From Microbacterium sp. Root180 (GTDB lineage: Bacteria; Actinomycetota; Actinomycetes; Actinomycetales; Microbacteriaceae): DNA of 64,000 bases. Below the pieces are notes generated by a model. The model was not told where the DNA came from. It was given only the letters and a program-made list of their open reading frames with translations, and searched no databases. Location of the stretch: the NCBI RefSeq assembly GCF_001428485.1, contig NZ_LMHS01000004.1:33686-97685 (forward strand). The letters are read 5' to 3'. This document shows, piece by piece, positions 52,310 to 60,516 of the stretch (the stretch's first letter is position 1; each line of letters opens with the position of its first letter). The translations under genes and the position numbers were made by a program.

Positions 52310-52780
52310 GTGACCGAAACCCCGTCGGGCTCCGCGCGGATCCCGCCGCGGTGGTTCATCCGCACGGCCTGGGTCGTGCATCGCGGCCTCTATCGCCTGA
52401 CCCGCGGCAGGTTCGGGCTGCGTCGGCCCACGCCGACCGTCTACGGGATGATGCGGCTGCACACGACGGGCCGCCGCACCGGCAAAGAGCGTGTGGCGAT
52501 CGTCGCGTACTTCGAGGACGGTCCCGACCTCATCACGATGGCGATGAACGGGTGGGACGAGCCGCCACCCGCGTGGTGGATCAACCTGCGCGCGAATCCG
52601 GAGGCGACCGTCGACCTGCCCGGCTCGCAGCGACGAGTGCGCGCCCGGGAGGCGACGGGCGCCGAGCGCGAGCGCCTGTGGGACGTGTTCCGCGGACTGG
52701 AGGAGGGGTCGGACCTCGACGCGCTGGCGCGCCTGCGCACCCGCGAGACGCCGATCGTGGTCCTCGAACCCGTCGGCTGA
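52310..52780 (+). CDS. F420-dependent nitroreductase family (Ddn) protein
   Basis: A 156-residue split-barrel flavin/deazaflavin oxidoreductase. The pattern LHTTGRRTGKERVAIVAYFEDGPDLITMAMNG and WWINLRANPEATVDL is that of actinobacterial Ddn-type proteins. GGGAGG is 9 nt upstream of the GTG at 52310; the ATG at 52301 touches this site and is less likely. F420 use is inferred from family only. Confidence 0.85.
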   Translation: MTETPSGSARIPPRWFIRTAWVVHRGLYRLTRGRFGLRRPTPTVYGMMRLHTTGRRTGKERVAIVAYFEDGPDLITMAMNGWDEPPPAWWINLRANPEATVDLPGSQRRVRAREATGAERERLWDVFRGLEEGSDLDALARLRTRETPIVVLEPVG

Positions 52781-52906
52781 GCCCGGTCGAGCCCGCGCGG
52801 AATGGCGGGGGCGCGGCATCCGTTGTATCCTGATGTGCTCGGATGCTTCGGCTCCGGGTTTGGAAACTCCACAGTGTGACAGCGGCCCTTCGCGAGAAGG
52901 TTCCAT

Positions 52907-53272
52907 GGGGATGATCGGTTTCGACATCGCCTGCGAATCTGCGAGAAGCGGGCCGAGGATGCAGAGTTATCTCGTAAACGCTCTCTGCAAACCAATAAGT
53001 GCCGAACCAAAGCGCACTGAACTCGCCCTCGCTGCCTAAGCGAGCCTGAGTTCCGTCAGACCGTAGGCGTTCCCGCTACGGACCCTGGCGTCATCTAGGG
53101 GACTTGCTGCGTGACGGCGTCTGGACGTCACGCGGGACTCTTTCCAGACTGGGCTCGTCGACTTAGGTGTCTGTGACAAAGGTCGGAGCCGAGCAGAACG
53201 CTTTCATAGACTGCGCCCGGAGAAGACGCAGTATCCCAGCGATGGACGGGGGTTCGATTCCCCCCATCTCCA
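52907..53272 (+). ncRNA. ssrA: Transfer-messenger RNA
   Basis: The 366-nt tmRNA starts with GGGGATGATCGGTTTCGACA and ends with the T-arm GGTTCGATTCC and acceptor CATCTCC plus A, which pairs with the 5-prime GGGGATG (one G-T). CCA is not encoded. The resume codon is GCC at 53001 (preceded by TAAGT, matching the -5 U and -4 A rule) and the tag AEPKRTELALAA ends at the TAA at 53037-53039. With SmpB it rescues stalled ribosomes and marks nascent proteins for ClpXP. Smaller reading frames on the opposite strand over the 3-prime end are artefacts. Confidence 0.97.
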
Positions 53273-53288
53273 CGATCCGCTGTCACAG

Positions 53289-53344
53289 AACAAGGCCTCG
53301 AAAGCCGCGTAATCGCGCGGGTTTCGAGGCCTTTGTTCGTTTTC
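53289..53344 (+). terminator. Terminator after ssrA
   Basis: A stem of 15-16 bp with one bulged A (AACAA-GGCCTCGAAA pairing with TTTCGAGGCCTTTGTT) and a 17-nt loop, followed by CGTTTTCG. It lies 17 nt after the tmRNA end. Confidence 0.85.
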
Positions 53345-53399
53345 GGCGATGCGCTGCGAGACCCTAGCGCCCACAAATCGCCCCAGTCCACTGAGGGAC

Positions 53400-53428
53400 T
53401 TGACTGGTATCATCGTGATACCTAGGAA
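53400..53428 (+). promoter_or_regulatory. Toxin-antitoxin promoter with operator in the spacer
   Basis: A TTGACT -35 element at 53400-53405, a 17-nt spacer and a TAGGAA -10 at 53423-53428. The spacer 53406-53422 is a perfect palindrome, GGTATCA-TCG-TGATACC. A dimeric RHH repressor bound there would block RNA polymerase completely. The ATG of the antitoxin follows 18 nt after the -10, behind a GGAAGGAG ribosome-binding site. Confidence 0.75.
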
Positions 53429-53446
53429 GCACGGAAGGAGCACACG

Positions 53447-53650
53447 ATGCCGATGACACTTCGCTTGTCCGAGACGGGCGAGCAGAACCTGGACCAGCTC
53501 GTGGCGGCCACCGGGCAGAGTAAGACACAGGTGGTCGAGAGCGCGTTGGCCGAGATGGCTGCGCGTAACTCCCATAGGGCGGCGGTCGCTGCGTCGTTTC
53601 ATCAGACGCGCGTGCGGGACGCTGACCTGCTCGACCGGCTCAGCCGGTGA
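53447..53650 (+). CDS. RHH-type antitoxin
   Basis: A 67-residue ribbon-helix-helix protein: the strand TLRLSETGEQNLDQLV and helices AATGQSKTQVVESALAEMAARN are typical of RHH dimers. The C-terminal 25 residues (from about 43) would wrap the toxin. The ribosome-binding site GGAAGGAG is 6 nt before the ATG. It overlaps the toxin gene by 4 nt and is transcribed from the palindromic promoter. It probably represses its own operon with the toxin as co-repressor. Confidence 0.9.
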   Translation: MPMTLRLSETGEQNLDQLVAATGQSKTQVVESALAEMAARNSHRAAVAASFHQTRVRDADLLDRLSR

Positions 53651-54045
53651 CGGAGTACCTTCGACCCGACGACGTGGACATGCTCGTCGAGTCGGAGGGG
53701 TGGCACTGGAGGGATCGCGGGCTGGCGCTGTCCGCGCTCGGCGCACCGCTGCCGGTGTTCGGCGAGGAGATCTATCCGGGGCTGCACCGAAAAGCCGCGG
53801 TGCTCCTGCGCGCGCTCAACCTCGACCACCCCTTGTTGGACGGCAGCAAGCGGCTGAGCTGGTATCTGGTGCGGGCGTTCTACGCGCTCAACGGTTACGA
53901 CCTGTATGCCACCGCGGACGAAGGCGACCGATACATTCGGCTGGTCGCGGGAGAGGCGCCGCCGCCGCTGGATGACATCGAGCTGTGGTTGGACAAGCAC
54001 GCGCACCCGCTGGCGGACATGGATGAACGCGTGGACGCGGTCTAG
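53647..54045 (+). CDS. Fic/Doc-family toxin with variant active-site motif
   Basis: A 132-residue Fic/Doc fold protein. The active-site loop reads HPLLDGSKR at residues 61-69; the usual form is HxFx(D/E)(A/G)N(K/R)R, so the Phe is Leu and the Asn is Ser67. His61, Asp65, Lys68 and Arg69 are kept. SWYLVRAFYALNGYDL follows in the typical helix. Doc phosphorylates EF-Tu, others AMPylate targets; which applies, and whether the Ser variant is active, is unknown. The GTG start overlaps the antitoxin stop. Confidence 0.85.
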   Translation: MTEYLRPDDVDMLVESEGWHWRDRGLALSALGAPLPVFGEEIYPGLHRKAAVLLRALNLDHPLLDGSKRLSWYLVRAFYALNGYDLYATADEGDRYIRLVAGEAPPPLDDIELWLDKHAHPLADMDERVDAV

Positions 54046-54062
54046 CGGTAGAACGTTGAGGT

Positions 54063-54287
54063 TCACGCCGGGGACGACGGATGGCGCCGCGGGCGAGGGG
54101 CCGGAGGGGGAGGGACCTCCTTCGCGGCGATGATCGCGCTGCGGGGAATGCGCTCGACGCCGCGCTTTCCGTCGACCGTGACCGTCTCAGCATCCGCGCT
54201 CAGAAGCTCACCCAGCGCGTCGGTCGCCTGCCCGGTCGGCAGCATGTAGCGCACGACCACGCGATGGCCGGGCTCGGGCAGGTTCAC
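54063..54287 (-). CDS. DUF6725 family small protein
   Basis: A 74-residue SH3-like beta protein, NLPEPGHRVVVRYMLPTGQAT then LGELLSADAETVTVDGKRGVERIPRSAIIAAKEVPPPPAP. This pattern is that of DUF6725, seen as a short domain in Actinobacteria and upstream of GNAT proteins. The GTG at 54287 overlaps the stop of the upstream SDR gene by 4 nt. Function unknown. Confidence 0.75.
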   Translation of the reverse strand: MNLPEPGHRVVVRYMLPTGQATDALGELLSADAETVTVDGKRGVERIPRSAIIAAKEVPPPPAPRPRRHPSSPA

Positions 54288-55765
54288 CACTGGCCCGGGG
54301 CGTAATCCTTGAGGAAGACGCCGAACAGGTCCTCGCCGGCCTCGCCGCGCACGATCGGGTCGTAGACGCGCGCCGCGCCGTCGACCAGGTCCAGCGGCGC
54401 GTGGAAGCCCTCCTCGGCGAGGCGCACCTTGGTCGGGTGCGGGCGCTCGTCGGTGATCCAGCCGGTGTCGACGCTGGTCATGAGGATGCGGTCGGTCTCG
54501 AACAGCTCGCGCGCGCTCGTGCGGGTGAGCATGTTGACGGCCGCCTTGGCCATGTTCGTGTGAGGGTGCCCCGGACCCTTGTACCCGCGATTGAACACAC
54601 CCTCCATCGCGCTCACGTTCACGACGTAGGTGCGCCGCGCGGGGCTTGCCGCCAGCGACCTGCGCAGCTTCGACACGAGCAGGAACGGCGCGGTGGTGTT
54701 GGCGAGCTGCACCTCGAGCATCTCGAGCGGATCGACCTCCTCGACGCTCTGCACCCACGAGTTCGAGTGGTCGAGATCGGGGATGAGCCCGCCCGCGTCG
54801 ATCGCCGTACCGGAGGCGAGGCGCTCGAGCGAGCTCGAACCCGGTGCCATCGCCTGCTCGGTGAGCTCATCGGCACGCGCGGCGGCTGCCGCGAGGATCG
54901 GGTGCGCGGTCACCGAGCGCTCCAGGGCCTGCGGATGACGGTCGTTGGTGTGTCCGAACGTCACGAGCTCCGGGAGCGGGCCGGACGGCAGCGGAGCCAG
55001 CTCCGCGTCCACGAGCGGCTGATACGCGCCGGGGGAGCGGCGCACGGTCTGCGTCGCGTTGTTGATGAGGATGTCGAGCGGGCCGGCGGCCGCGACATCC
55101 TCAGCCAATCCGATCACCTGGGCAGGGTCCCGGAGGTCGATCCCGACGACCTTGAGGCGGTCGATCCATTCCGGCGCGTCGGGCAGGCTGCTGAAGCGGC
55201 GCACGGCGTCGCGCGGGAAGCGGGTCGTGATCGTCGTGTGCGCCCCGTCGCGCAGCAGCCGGAGCGCGATGTACATGCCGATCTTGGCGCGACCGCCGGT
55301 GAGCAGCGCGCGCTTGCCGGTGAGGTCGGTGCGCGCGTTGCGTTTCGCATGGCTCATCGCCGCGCAGGTGGGGCAGAGCTGGTGGTAGAACGCGTCGACG
55401 ACCGTGTAGGGCTGCTTGCAGATGTAGCAGGGGCGCGCCTTGAGGAGGGTGCCGGCCGTCGGAGCGTCGGTCGAGCTCGAGATCGGGATGCCGCGCGTCT
55501 CGTCGTCGATGCGGTCGGGCGCGCCGGTGGCCGTGGCCGCGACGACCGCGCGGTCGGCGATGGCGATCGCCTCGCGGATCTCGCGGCGGCGCTCCTTCTT
55601 CACGGCCTTGAACATCGCGGCGGTCGCACGACGCACGGCGATGTAGTCGGGGTGGCTCTCGTCGACACCGGCCATGCCGGCGAGCACCTGGAGGGTGGTC
55701 GCCAGATCGTCGGGGTCGATGCCGCTCGGCGGCACGTCGGAAGGCGCGGAGGAATCGGGAAGCAC
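54284..55765 (-). CDS. SDR oxidoreductase with N-terminal zinc ribbon
   Basis: A 493-residue protein. Residues 1-105 are helical, residues 113-134 form a zinc ribbon (CYIC at 113-116 and CPTC at 131-134), and the Rossmann domain begins with RALLTGGRAKIGMYIALRL at 152-170. Inserts in the SDR domain make it longer than the usual 250-280 residues. The catalytic YxxxK could lie in the region KGPGHPHTNMAKAAVNM, where the usual Tyr is replaced; activity therefore uncertain. It is coupled to the DUF6725 gene. GTG start at 55765. Function unknown; the conserved architecture suggests a metal-dependent reductase or a binding protein. Confidence 0.85.
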   Translation of the reverse strand: MLPDSSAPSDVPPSGIDPDDLATTLQVLAGMAGVDESHPDYIAVRRATAAMFKAVKKERRREIREAIAIADRAVVAATATGAPDRIDDETRGIPISSSTDAPTAGTLLKARPCYICKQPYTVVDAFYHQLCPTCAAMSHAKRNARTDLTGKRALLTGGRAKIGMYIALRLLRDGAHTTITTRFPRDAVRRFSSLPDAPEWIDRLKVVGIDLRDPAQVIGLAEDVAAAGPLDILINNATQTVRRSPGAYQPLVDAELAPLPSGPLPELVTFGHTNDRHPQALERSVTAHPILAAAAARADELTEQAMAPGSSSLERLASGTAIDAGGLIPDLDHSNSWVQSVEEVDPLEMLEVQLANTTAPFLLVSKLRRSLAASPARRTYVVNVSAMEGVFNRGYKGPGHPHTNMAKAAVNMLTRTSARELFETDRILMTSVDTGWITDERPHPTKVRLAEEGFHAPLDLVDGAARVYDPIVRGEAGEDLFGVFLKDYAPGQW

Positions 55766-55814
55766 ACGTGATTCTACGCCGGGCCGCTTCGGCTCTTCCT
55801 GTTAGCGTGCCTTC

Positions 55815-56228
55815 GTGAGCACCTCGAACCCGGCGCCCGCTCCGGCGCGCAGCATCCGCGTGTCTGCGGCGGTCATCGTGAACGACCGCGACGAGCTGCT
55901 GCTGGTGCGCAAGGCCGGCACGACGGCCCTCATGCAGCCCGGGGGTAAGCCTGAGCCCGACGAGACTCCGGCCGAGACGCTGAGCCGCGAGCTCTTCGAG
56001 GAGCTGGGGTTGTCGGTGGATGCCGCGGACCTGCGTCCGCTCGGATTGTTCACCGCGGCGGCGGCCAACGAGCCGGGATTCCTGGTGGTGGCAGACGTCT
56101 TCGAGGTCGACATCCGCGATCAGTCGCCGGTGATCGGCGCGGAGATCGAGGAGCTGCGGTGGGTCGCGCGTGCGGAAGCCGACGAGCTGGAGATCGCACC
56201 GCTCGCGCGAGAGAACTTCCTCCCCTGA
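55815..56228 (+). CDS. NUDIX hydrolase
   Basis: A 137-residue Nudix protein. The Nudix box is GGKPEPDETPAETLSRELFE followed by ELGL, matching Gx5Ex7REUxEExGU. It would hydrolyse nucleoside diphosphate derivatives; ADP-ribose or 8-oxo-dGTP are possibilities. A TAGCGT box 6 nt before the GTG indicates a leaderless start. It diverges from the zinc-ribbon SDR over 49 bp. Confidence 0.93.
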   Translation: MSTSNPAPAPARSIRVSAAVIVNDRDELLLVRKAGTTALMQPGGKPEPDETPAETLSRELFEELGLSVDAADLRPLGLFTAAAANEPGFLVVADVFEVDIRDQSPVIGAEIEELRWVARAEADELEIAPLARENFLP

Positions 56229-56299
56229 CTGCGTGCTCGATCCTCGCACCGGTGGGGTCCGGGGCTGGGCGCGATCGCCTGTCCGCTAGCATTTCGAGC

Positions 56300-56527
56300 A
56301 TGACGAAACCCGCCCCCGTCGACGATGTCCCGATCGGCGGCGAGGCGATTCGCCTGGGGCAGTTCCTGAAGTTCGCCGGCGTTCTCGACTCCGGCGGTGA
56401 CGTGAAGGAAGTCATCATCGACGGCCTCGTGACGGTGAACGGCGAGGTCGATCGCCGCCGCGGCCGGCAGCTGCAGCTCGGTGACATCGTCGGGTTCGAG
56501 GGGCGCCGCTTCCGCGTCTGCGCGTGA
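56300..56527 (+). CDS. S4-domain RNA-binding protein (YbcJ/RlbA-like)
   Basis: A 75-residue protein with a single S4 RNA-binding fold: IRLGQFLKFAGVLDSGGDVK and LVTVNGEVDRRRGRQLQLGD. Such YaaA/YbcJ-type proteins bind structured RNA in ribosome assembly or rescue. TAGCAT lies 7 nt before the ATG. It follows the NUDIX gene by 71 bp and converges on the amine oxidase. Confidence 0.9.
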   Translation: MTKPAPVDDVPIGGEAIRLGQFLKFAGVLDSGGDVKEVIIDGLVTVNGEVDRRRGRQLQLGDIVGFEGRRFRVCA

Positions 56528-56559
56528 GGCCGCCGCGGAGGCCCCTGCGCGGGTAGCGA

Positions 56560-57900
56560 CTAGTCCGTCGCCGTCCGCTCCGCCCAGGCATCCTCGATGG
56601 GCACGTCCCGCCCGAGCACGTTCGCCGCTGCGCGGTGGCCCGAGAACATCGCTGCGGGCACCGTCGCCGGATCGTCGGTCCAGGTCGCCTCGCCGGCGAG
56701 ATGGAGCACGCCGCCGATCGGAGTGGCGAGGGTGTCGTGGTCCTCGGTCCGCGACCCCACGGTCATGTAGGCGTAGGAGCCGTGCGAGAACGGGTCGTCC
56801 TGCCAGTCGGTGACGTGCACGTGCGTCGGCTTCGGGACGCGGTCCCCGTACAGCCGCCGCAGCTGCTCGAGCACCGATTCGATGATGCGCTCTTCGGACC
56901 AGTGGAGGGTCTCGACGGCCGCCGGCCCGGCGGCGAAGGTGAGCAGGGTGGGTTCGTCGTGCAGCGCGGTCAGGTCGTACCACGAGTGCCACCAGCGTCC
57001 CTCGGGACCCTGCTGACGGATGACGTACACGTCGTCGTCCCAGAACTTCGTCGCGAACCGGAGGAAGACCTTCTCGAACGCGTTCATCGCGAAGCCGGTG
57101 AGCGCACCCGCCACCGGCTCGGGGAGCGGCGGCTCGATCACGAACTCGTCGGACTGCAGCACCCCCACCGGGACCGTCACGATCGCGGTGTCGGCGCCGA
57201 ACGAGCCGAAGTCGGTGTCGACGACCACGCCGTCGGGCGACCACAGAACGCGCGAGACCTCGTGCGTGAGGCGGATGTCGAGGCCCTCCGCGAGGCGGCG
57301 GGGAAGGATGTCGTACCCGTCCGGGAAGACGACCTCGTCGCCGTCGATGGAGTCGTCGTCGAGGCCGTGGGCCGCGAGGTCGTCGATCCAGGCGCCGTAC
57401 TGCTCCTCGGAGCGATGTTCGAGATACTCCCGCACACGCTGCGTGCGCTCCTCGTCCCACCCCTGAGCGGCCAGCGCCTGCTCGGTGACGTCGCCGTAGG
57501 AGGCATCCGGAGCAGACTCGGCGACCACGTCGCGGAGGGTCGCGTCGACCGCGTGGATGTCGGCGACGTAGCTCGCGGCGGCCTCGGCCGAGAGCCGCAC
57601 CCCGTCCGGCCCGTAGTGCGCGATCGGGCGGCTGTCGGGCTGATAGCCGCCGACGGTGAACTCGACCGTGCGCATGCCGAACGCCTCCGCGGCCGCAGCG
57701 ACGGGCGAGTCCGTGACGCCGTGGATCCACGACGCGCCCATGTCGGTCGCGCGCCCCAGCCGGTGGTCGGTCGAGACGCGCCCGCCCACGCGATCCCGCG
57801 CCTCGAGCACGAGGACGCGTCGTCCGTGCCGCGTCAGCAGCCGGGCGGCTGTGAGGCCGGAGACGCCGGCGCCCACCACGATCGTGTCGAAATGCTCCAT
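56560..57900 (-). CDS. Flavin monoamine oxidase family protein
   Basis: A 446-residue FAD enzyme. [19 protein letters not shown] (residues 4-22) and [15 protein letters not shown] (about 32-46) are the FAD-binding motifs of amine oxidases; [23 protein letters not shown] near 400 is the C-terminal FAD motif. DMGASWIHG is typical of polyamine oxidases. Likely oxidises an amine or polyamine; substrate not readable. It lies downstream of the XRE and SDR genes on the same strand and converges on the S4 gene. Confidence 0.93.
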   Translation of the reverse strand: MEHFDTIVVGAGVSGLTAARLLTRHGRRVLVLEARDRVGGRVSTDHRLGRATDMGASWIHGVTDSPVAAAAEAFGMRTVEFTVGGYQPDSRPIAHYGPDGVRLSAEAAASYVADIHAVDATLRDVVAESAPDASYGDVTEQALAAQGWDEERTQRVREYLEHRSEEQYGAWIDDLAAHGLDDDSIDGDEVVFPDGYDILPRRLAEGLDIRLTHEVSRVLWSPDGVVVDTDFGSFGADTAIVTVPVGVLQSDEFVIEPPLPEPVAGALTGFAMNAFEKVFLRFATKFWDDDVYVIRQQGPEGRWWHSWYDLTALHDEPTLLTFAAGPAAVETLHWSEERIIESVLEQLRRLYGDRVPKPTHVHVTDWQDDPFSHGSYAYMTVGSRTEDHDTLATPIGGVLHLAGEATWTDDPATVPAAMFSGHRAAANVLGRDVPIEDAWAERTATD

Positions 57901-57958
57901 CGCCGACCTCCGATGCTCGGGCGCGCGCAGTGCGGCGCTCTCCCGACCCTACCGAGCC

Positions 57959-58822
57959 TCAGCGGGCCGAACCGACCTCCTGCGTGCCGATGACGGAGAG
58001 CAGCTGCAGCTTCTCGTAGCTCTCGGTGCCGGGCGTCGCCGTCAGCACGAGCAGCGTCTGGCCCTGCTCGGGATCGAGGAGGATCTGGCACTGCATGTCC
58101 ATCACGCCGACCTCGGGATGCTGCAGCCGCTTCTCGCGCGGGTGCGTCGAGCGCACCTCGTGCGCCTCCCACAGTTCGGCGAACTCGGGACTCTCGTCGA
58201 GGAGGGCCCGCACCATCTGACCGGCGCGCGATCGGGGACCGTGCTTCGCGTAGACGGTGCGGATGTCGGCGGTGAACGACCGCGAGTGCATCGGGTGGTC
58301 GTCGGCCGGGTACACGTCGCGCGCGCCGGGCTCGAGGAACCAGCGGTACCCGACGCTGCGCCGGAACCCCTCGAAGCGCGTCTCGTCGCCGAAGAGCGCC
58401 TGCGCGGGCGGCGTCTGGGCGAGCGTCTCGCCGAGCTCGGTCATCACCTGTGCGGGGGTGTCCGCGAGCCGGTCGAGCACGCGCATGAGTCCGGGGGAGA
58501 CGTGCTCGCTGCGCAGGGCGCGAGCCGGAGCGGTGTGGCCCGCGAGGCGGAAGAGGTGATCTCGTTCCTCCAGCGTCAGCCGCAGCCCTCGCGCGATAGC
58601 GGCGAGCATCTGCTCCGACGGCTGGGGGCCGCGGCTCTGCTCGAGGCGGCTGTAGTAGTCCGTCGACATGTCGCTGAGAGCGGCGACCTCTTCACGGCGG
58701 AGTCCCTCGGTACGTCGTCGAGGACCCCGTCGCAGGCCGACGTCCTCCGGCTGGAGGGTCGCGCGGCGGCGACGGAGGAAATCCGCCAGCTGTGCTCTGT
58801 CCACGTTTCGAGTCTGCGTCAT
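57959..58822 (-). CDS. XRE-family regulator with MmyB-like ligand-binding domain
   Basis: A 287-residue regulator: HTH_XRE at about 10-70 (GLRREEVAALSDMSTDYYSRLEQ and PSEQMLAAIARGLRL) and a C-terminal MmyB-like PAS-type domain. Members often sit beside an SDR gene and repress it. The ATG at 58822 follows a GGATC-type palindrome at 58839-58853. Two related palindromes precede the SDR gene upstream, so it is a likely autoregulator and SDR repressor. It follows the SDR gene by 41 bp on the same strand. Confidence 0.92.
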   Translation of the reverse strand: MTQTRNVDRAQLADFLRRRRATLQPEDVGLRRGPRRRTEGLRREEVAALSDMSTDYYSRLEQSRGPQPSEQMLAAIARGLRLTLEERDHLFRLAGHTAPARALRSEHVSPGLMRVLDRLADTPAQVMTELGETLAQTPPAQALFGDETRFEGFRRSVGYRWFLEPGARDVYPADDHPMHSRSFTADIRTVYAKHGPRSRAGQMVRALLDESPEFAELWEAHEVRSTHPREKRLQHPEVGVMDMQCQILLDPEQGQTLLVLTATPGTESYEKLQLLSVIGTQEVGSAR

Positions 58823-58838
58823 GCCGCGCCCGCGAGCC

Positions 58839-58853
58839 AGGGATCGATGATCC
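58839..58853. promoter_or_regulatory. GGATC-type operator before the XRE gene
   Basis: AGGGATC-GAT-GATCC, an inverted repeat whose half-site AGGGATC is identical to that of the palindrome before the SDR gene. It lies 17 nt upstream of the XRE start, inside the 41-bp gap between SDR stop and XRE start. It is framed by outer GCCAG/CTGGC arms. Confidence 0.6.
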
Positions 58854-58863
58854 GCCTCTGGCA

Positions 58864-59802
58864 TCAGACGGCGACGCGCACCCCGGTGAGGCGCTCCGAC
58901 AGCTCCCACACGCGCTGCGCCTCGGACTCGCTGCGCAGCCGCGTGTACAGCGGCTGCTCGGCGGGAAGGCCGCTCAGATGCCGGAAGCCGCTCGGGCCGT
59001 ACAGGCGACCGCCCTGCGCGACGGGGCTGGTTGCGGCATGCACTGCAGCGAGCGCGGCCGACTGCGGCGTGCCGAAGAGGAGCCCGCGCCGAGACATCGC
59101 GCGGATGAATCGCACGGCCGCGGTGTCGTCGGGGCGTCCCATGCCCGGCTGTGCGGCGAGGAGGTTGGTCGGGGTCACGCCGGGGTGGGAGAGGTTGCTG
59201 CGCAGACCCCAGGAGGCGGCATCCGATCGCCTGTGCAGCTCGGTCGCGAAGAGGCCGAACGCGATCTTGGAGGAGCTGTACGCCTTCATGGCGTCGTAGC
59301 CCCGGTCCCAGTCGGGGTCGTCCCAGTTGATCGCGCCCTGGTCGGCCGCGACGCTGATCTGGCTCGTCACGTGCGCACGACCGGCGATGAGCAGCGGGAG
59401 CAGGTGCGCGACGAGCGCGAAGTGGCCCAGGTGGTTGGTCGCCAGCTGGAGCTCGTGACCGTCGACGGAGAGCTGCCGGGTCGGGGGTGTCATCACTCCG
59501 GCGTTCGCGATGAGGATGTCGATCGGGCGGCCGTCGTCGAGAACCTCTCTCGAGAAGGCGGCGACGGATTCCAGCGATGCGAGGTCGAGCGAGCGGATCC
59601 GGATGCCGGCATCCGGCGTGCGCTCTCGGATGCGGTCCGCCGCCGCCTCGCCCTTCGCGCGGTTGCGCACGGGGAGGACGAGGTCGGCGCCGCCGCGTGC
59701 GAGGCGCGCGGCGATCTCGAAGCCGACGCCGTCGCTCGCACCGGTGACGACGGCGAGGCGCCCGGAGAGGTCGGGCACGGGAATGTCGAGGATCTTCGGC
59801 AT
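58864..59802 (-). CDS. SDR-family oxidoreductase, XRE-partnered
   Basis: A 312-residue short-chain dehydrogenase of the protochlorophyllide-reductase/retinol-dehydrogenase-like group. Cofactor motif [12 protein letters not shown] (residues about 20-31), NHLGHFAL, and catalytic [13 protein letters not shown] with YSSSK giving Yxxx[13 protein letters not shown] is the NADP-side motif. The ATG at 59802 carries two upstream palindromes. Substrate is unknown; the family favours NADPH and lipophilic carbonyls. Confidence 0.92.
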   Translation of the reverse strand: MPKILDIPVPDLSGRLAVVTGASDGVGFEIAARLARGGADLVLPVRNRAKGEAAADRIRERTPDAGIRIRSLDLASLESVAAFSREVLDDGRPIDILIANAGVMTPPTRQLSVDGHELQLATNHLGHFALVAHLLPLLIAGRAHVTSQISVAADQGAINWDDPDWDRGYDAMKAYSSSKIAFGLFATELHRRSDAASWGLRSNLSHPGVTPTNLLAAQPGMGRPDDTAAVRFIRAMSRRGLLFGTPQSAALAAVHAATSPVAQGGRLYGPSGFRHLSGLPAEQPLYTRLRSESEAQRVWELSERLTGVRVAV

Positions 59803-59820
59803 GGGGTTCCTGTCTGTCGG

Positions 59821-59833
59821 TGGGATGATCCCA
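59821..59833. promoter_or_regulatory. Palindrome in the SDR leader
   Basis: TGGGAT-G-ATCCCA, a perfect 13-bp palindrome 19 nt upstream of the SDR start. It shares the GGAT/ATCC half with the operator at 59876-59892 but with a shorter spacing, so it may be a second, weaker site. Confidence 0.5.
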
Positions 59834-59875
59834 GCGTCGGGGAACACCGCCGCCGGATTCAGGGCGGGTTCACCC

Positions 59876-59892
59876 AGGGATCGCCGATCCCT
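59876..59892. promoter_or_regulatory. Perfect palindromic operator upstream of SDR
   Basis: AGGGATC-GCC-GATCCCT, perfect 7-bp arms around a 3-nt spacer, 74 nt upstream of the SDR start. The left half and spacing match the site before the XRE gene. Confidence 0.65.
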
Positions 59893-60012
59893 GTCTCGCC
59901 CTGGCCGGGTCCGACACGCCTCGTGAGCACACGGCCGGCACCTGCGCAAGCGCCTGCACGGCAGCATCCGTCGCTCGTACCGTCGGAGCAGATCACCCGA
60001 GGAGGCGAACGG

Positions 60013-60516
60013 ATGTCACGGAACACCAGGATGCTGCGCTGCACGCCGGAGGAGGTGTTCCGCGTCCTCGCGGACGGCTGGCTCTACCCGTCCTGGGTCG
60101 TCGGCGCATCGCGCATGCGCGAGGTCGACGACACGTGGCCGGCACCGGGCGCGCAGCTGCACCACTCGTTCGGAGTCTGGCCGGCGCTCATCGACGACCG
60201 CACGGTCGTGGAGGCGAGCGTGCCGCCGAGGCACCTGGTGATGCGGGCGCGCGGCTGGCCGATCGGCGAGGCGCGCGTGACGATCGACGTGAAGGAGCGC
60301 GGCGACGGGTGCGTCGTCCGCATCCAGGAAGAGGCGGTGGCCGGGCCCGGGCGGTATGTGCCCGCGCCGATCATGGACGTGCTGCTGCACTGGCGAAACA
60401 CCGAGACACTGCATCGACTGGCGTACCTTGCTGAGGGGATGGCCGTGCGCTCGCAGCGCGTCACGACCGCCGAGCAAGAGATGACGGCAAGCGGAGAGGA
60501 CGCGAACTCGACGTGA
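60013..60516 (+). CDS. SRPBCC-family protein
   Basis: A 167-residue protein of the START/Bet v1-like (SRPBCC) ligand-binding superfamily: [35 protein letters not shown] (in part) opens it, and the usual beta-grasp and C-terminal helix follow ([19 protein letters not shown]). AGGAGG is 8 nt before the ATG. The GTG of the FAD-dependent gene overlaps its stop by 4 nt. It may bind or present a hydrophobic substrate for that enzyme, inferred from coupling. Confidence 0.85.
   Translation: MSRNTRMLRCTPEEVFRVLADGWLYPSWVVGASRMREVDDTWPAPGAQLHHSFGVWPALIDDRTVVEASVPPRHLVMRARGWPIGEARVTIDVKERGDGCVVRIQEEAVAGPGRYVPAPIMDVLLHWRNTETLHRLAYLAEGMAVRSQRVTTAEQEMTASGEDANST

Noticed and set aside
53128..53746. Minus-strand frames with GESNPRPSLGY-like sequence
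   Set aside because: These are translations of the tmRNA 3-prime end and its T-arm, a common annotation artefact.
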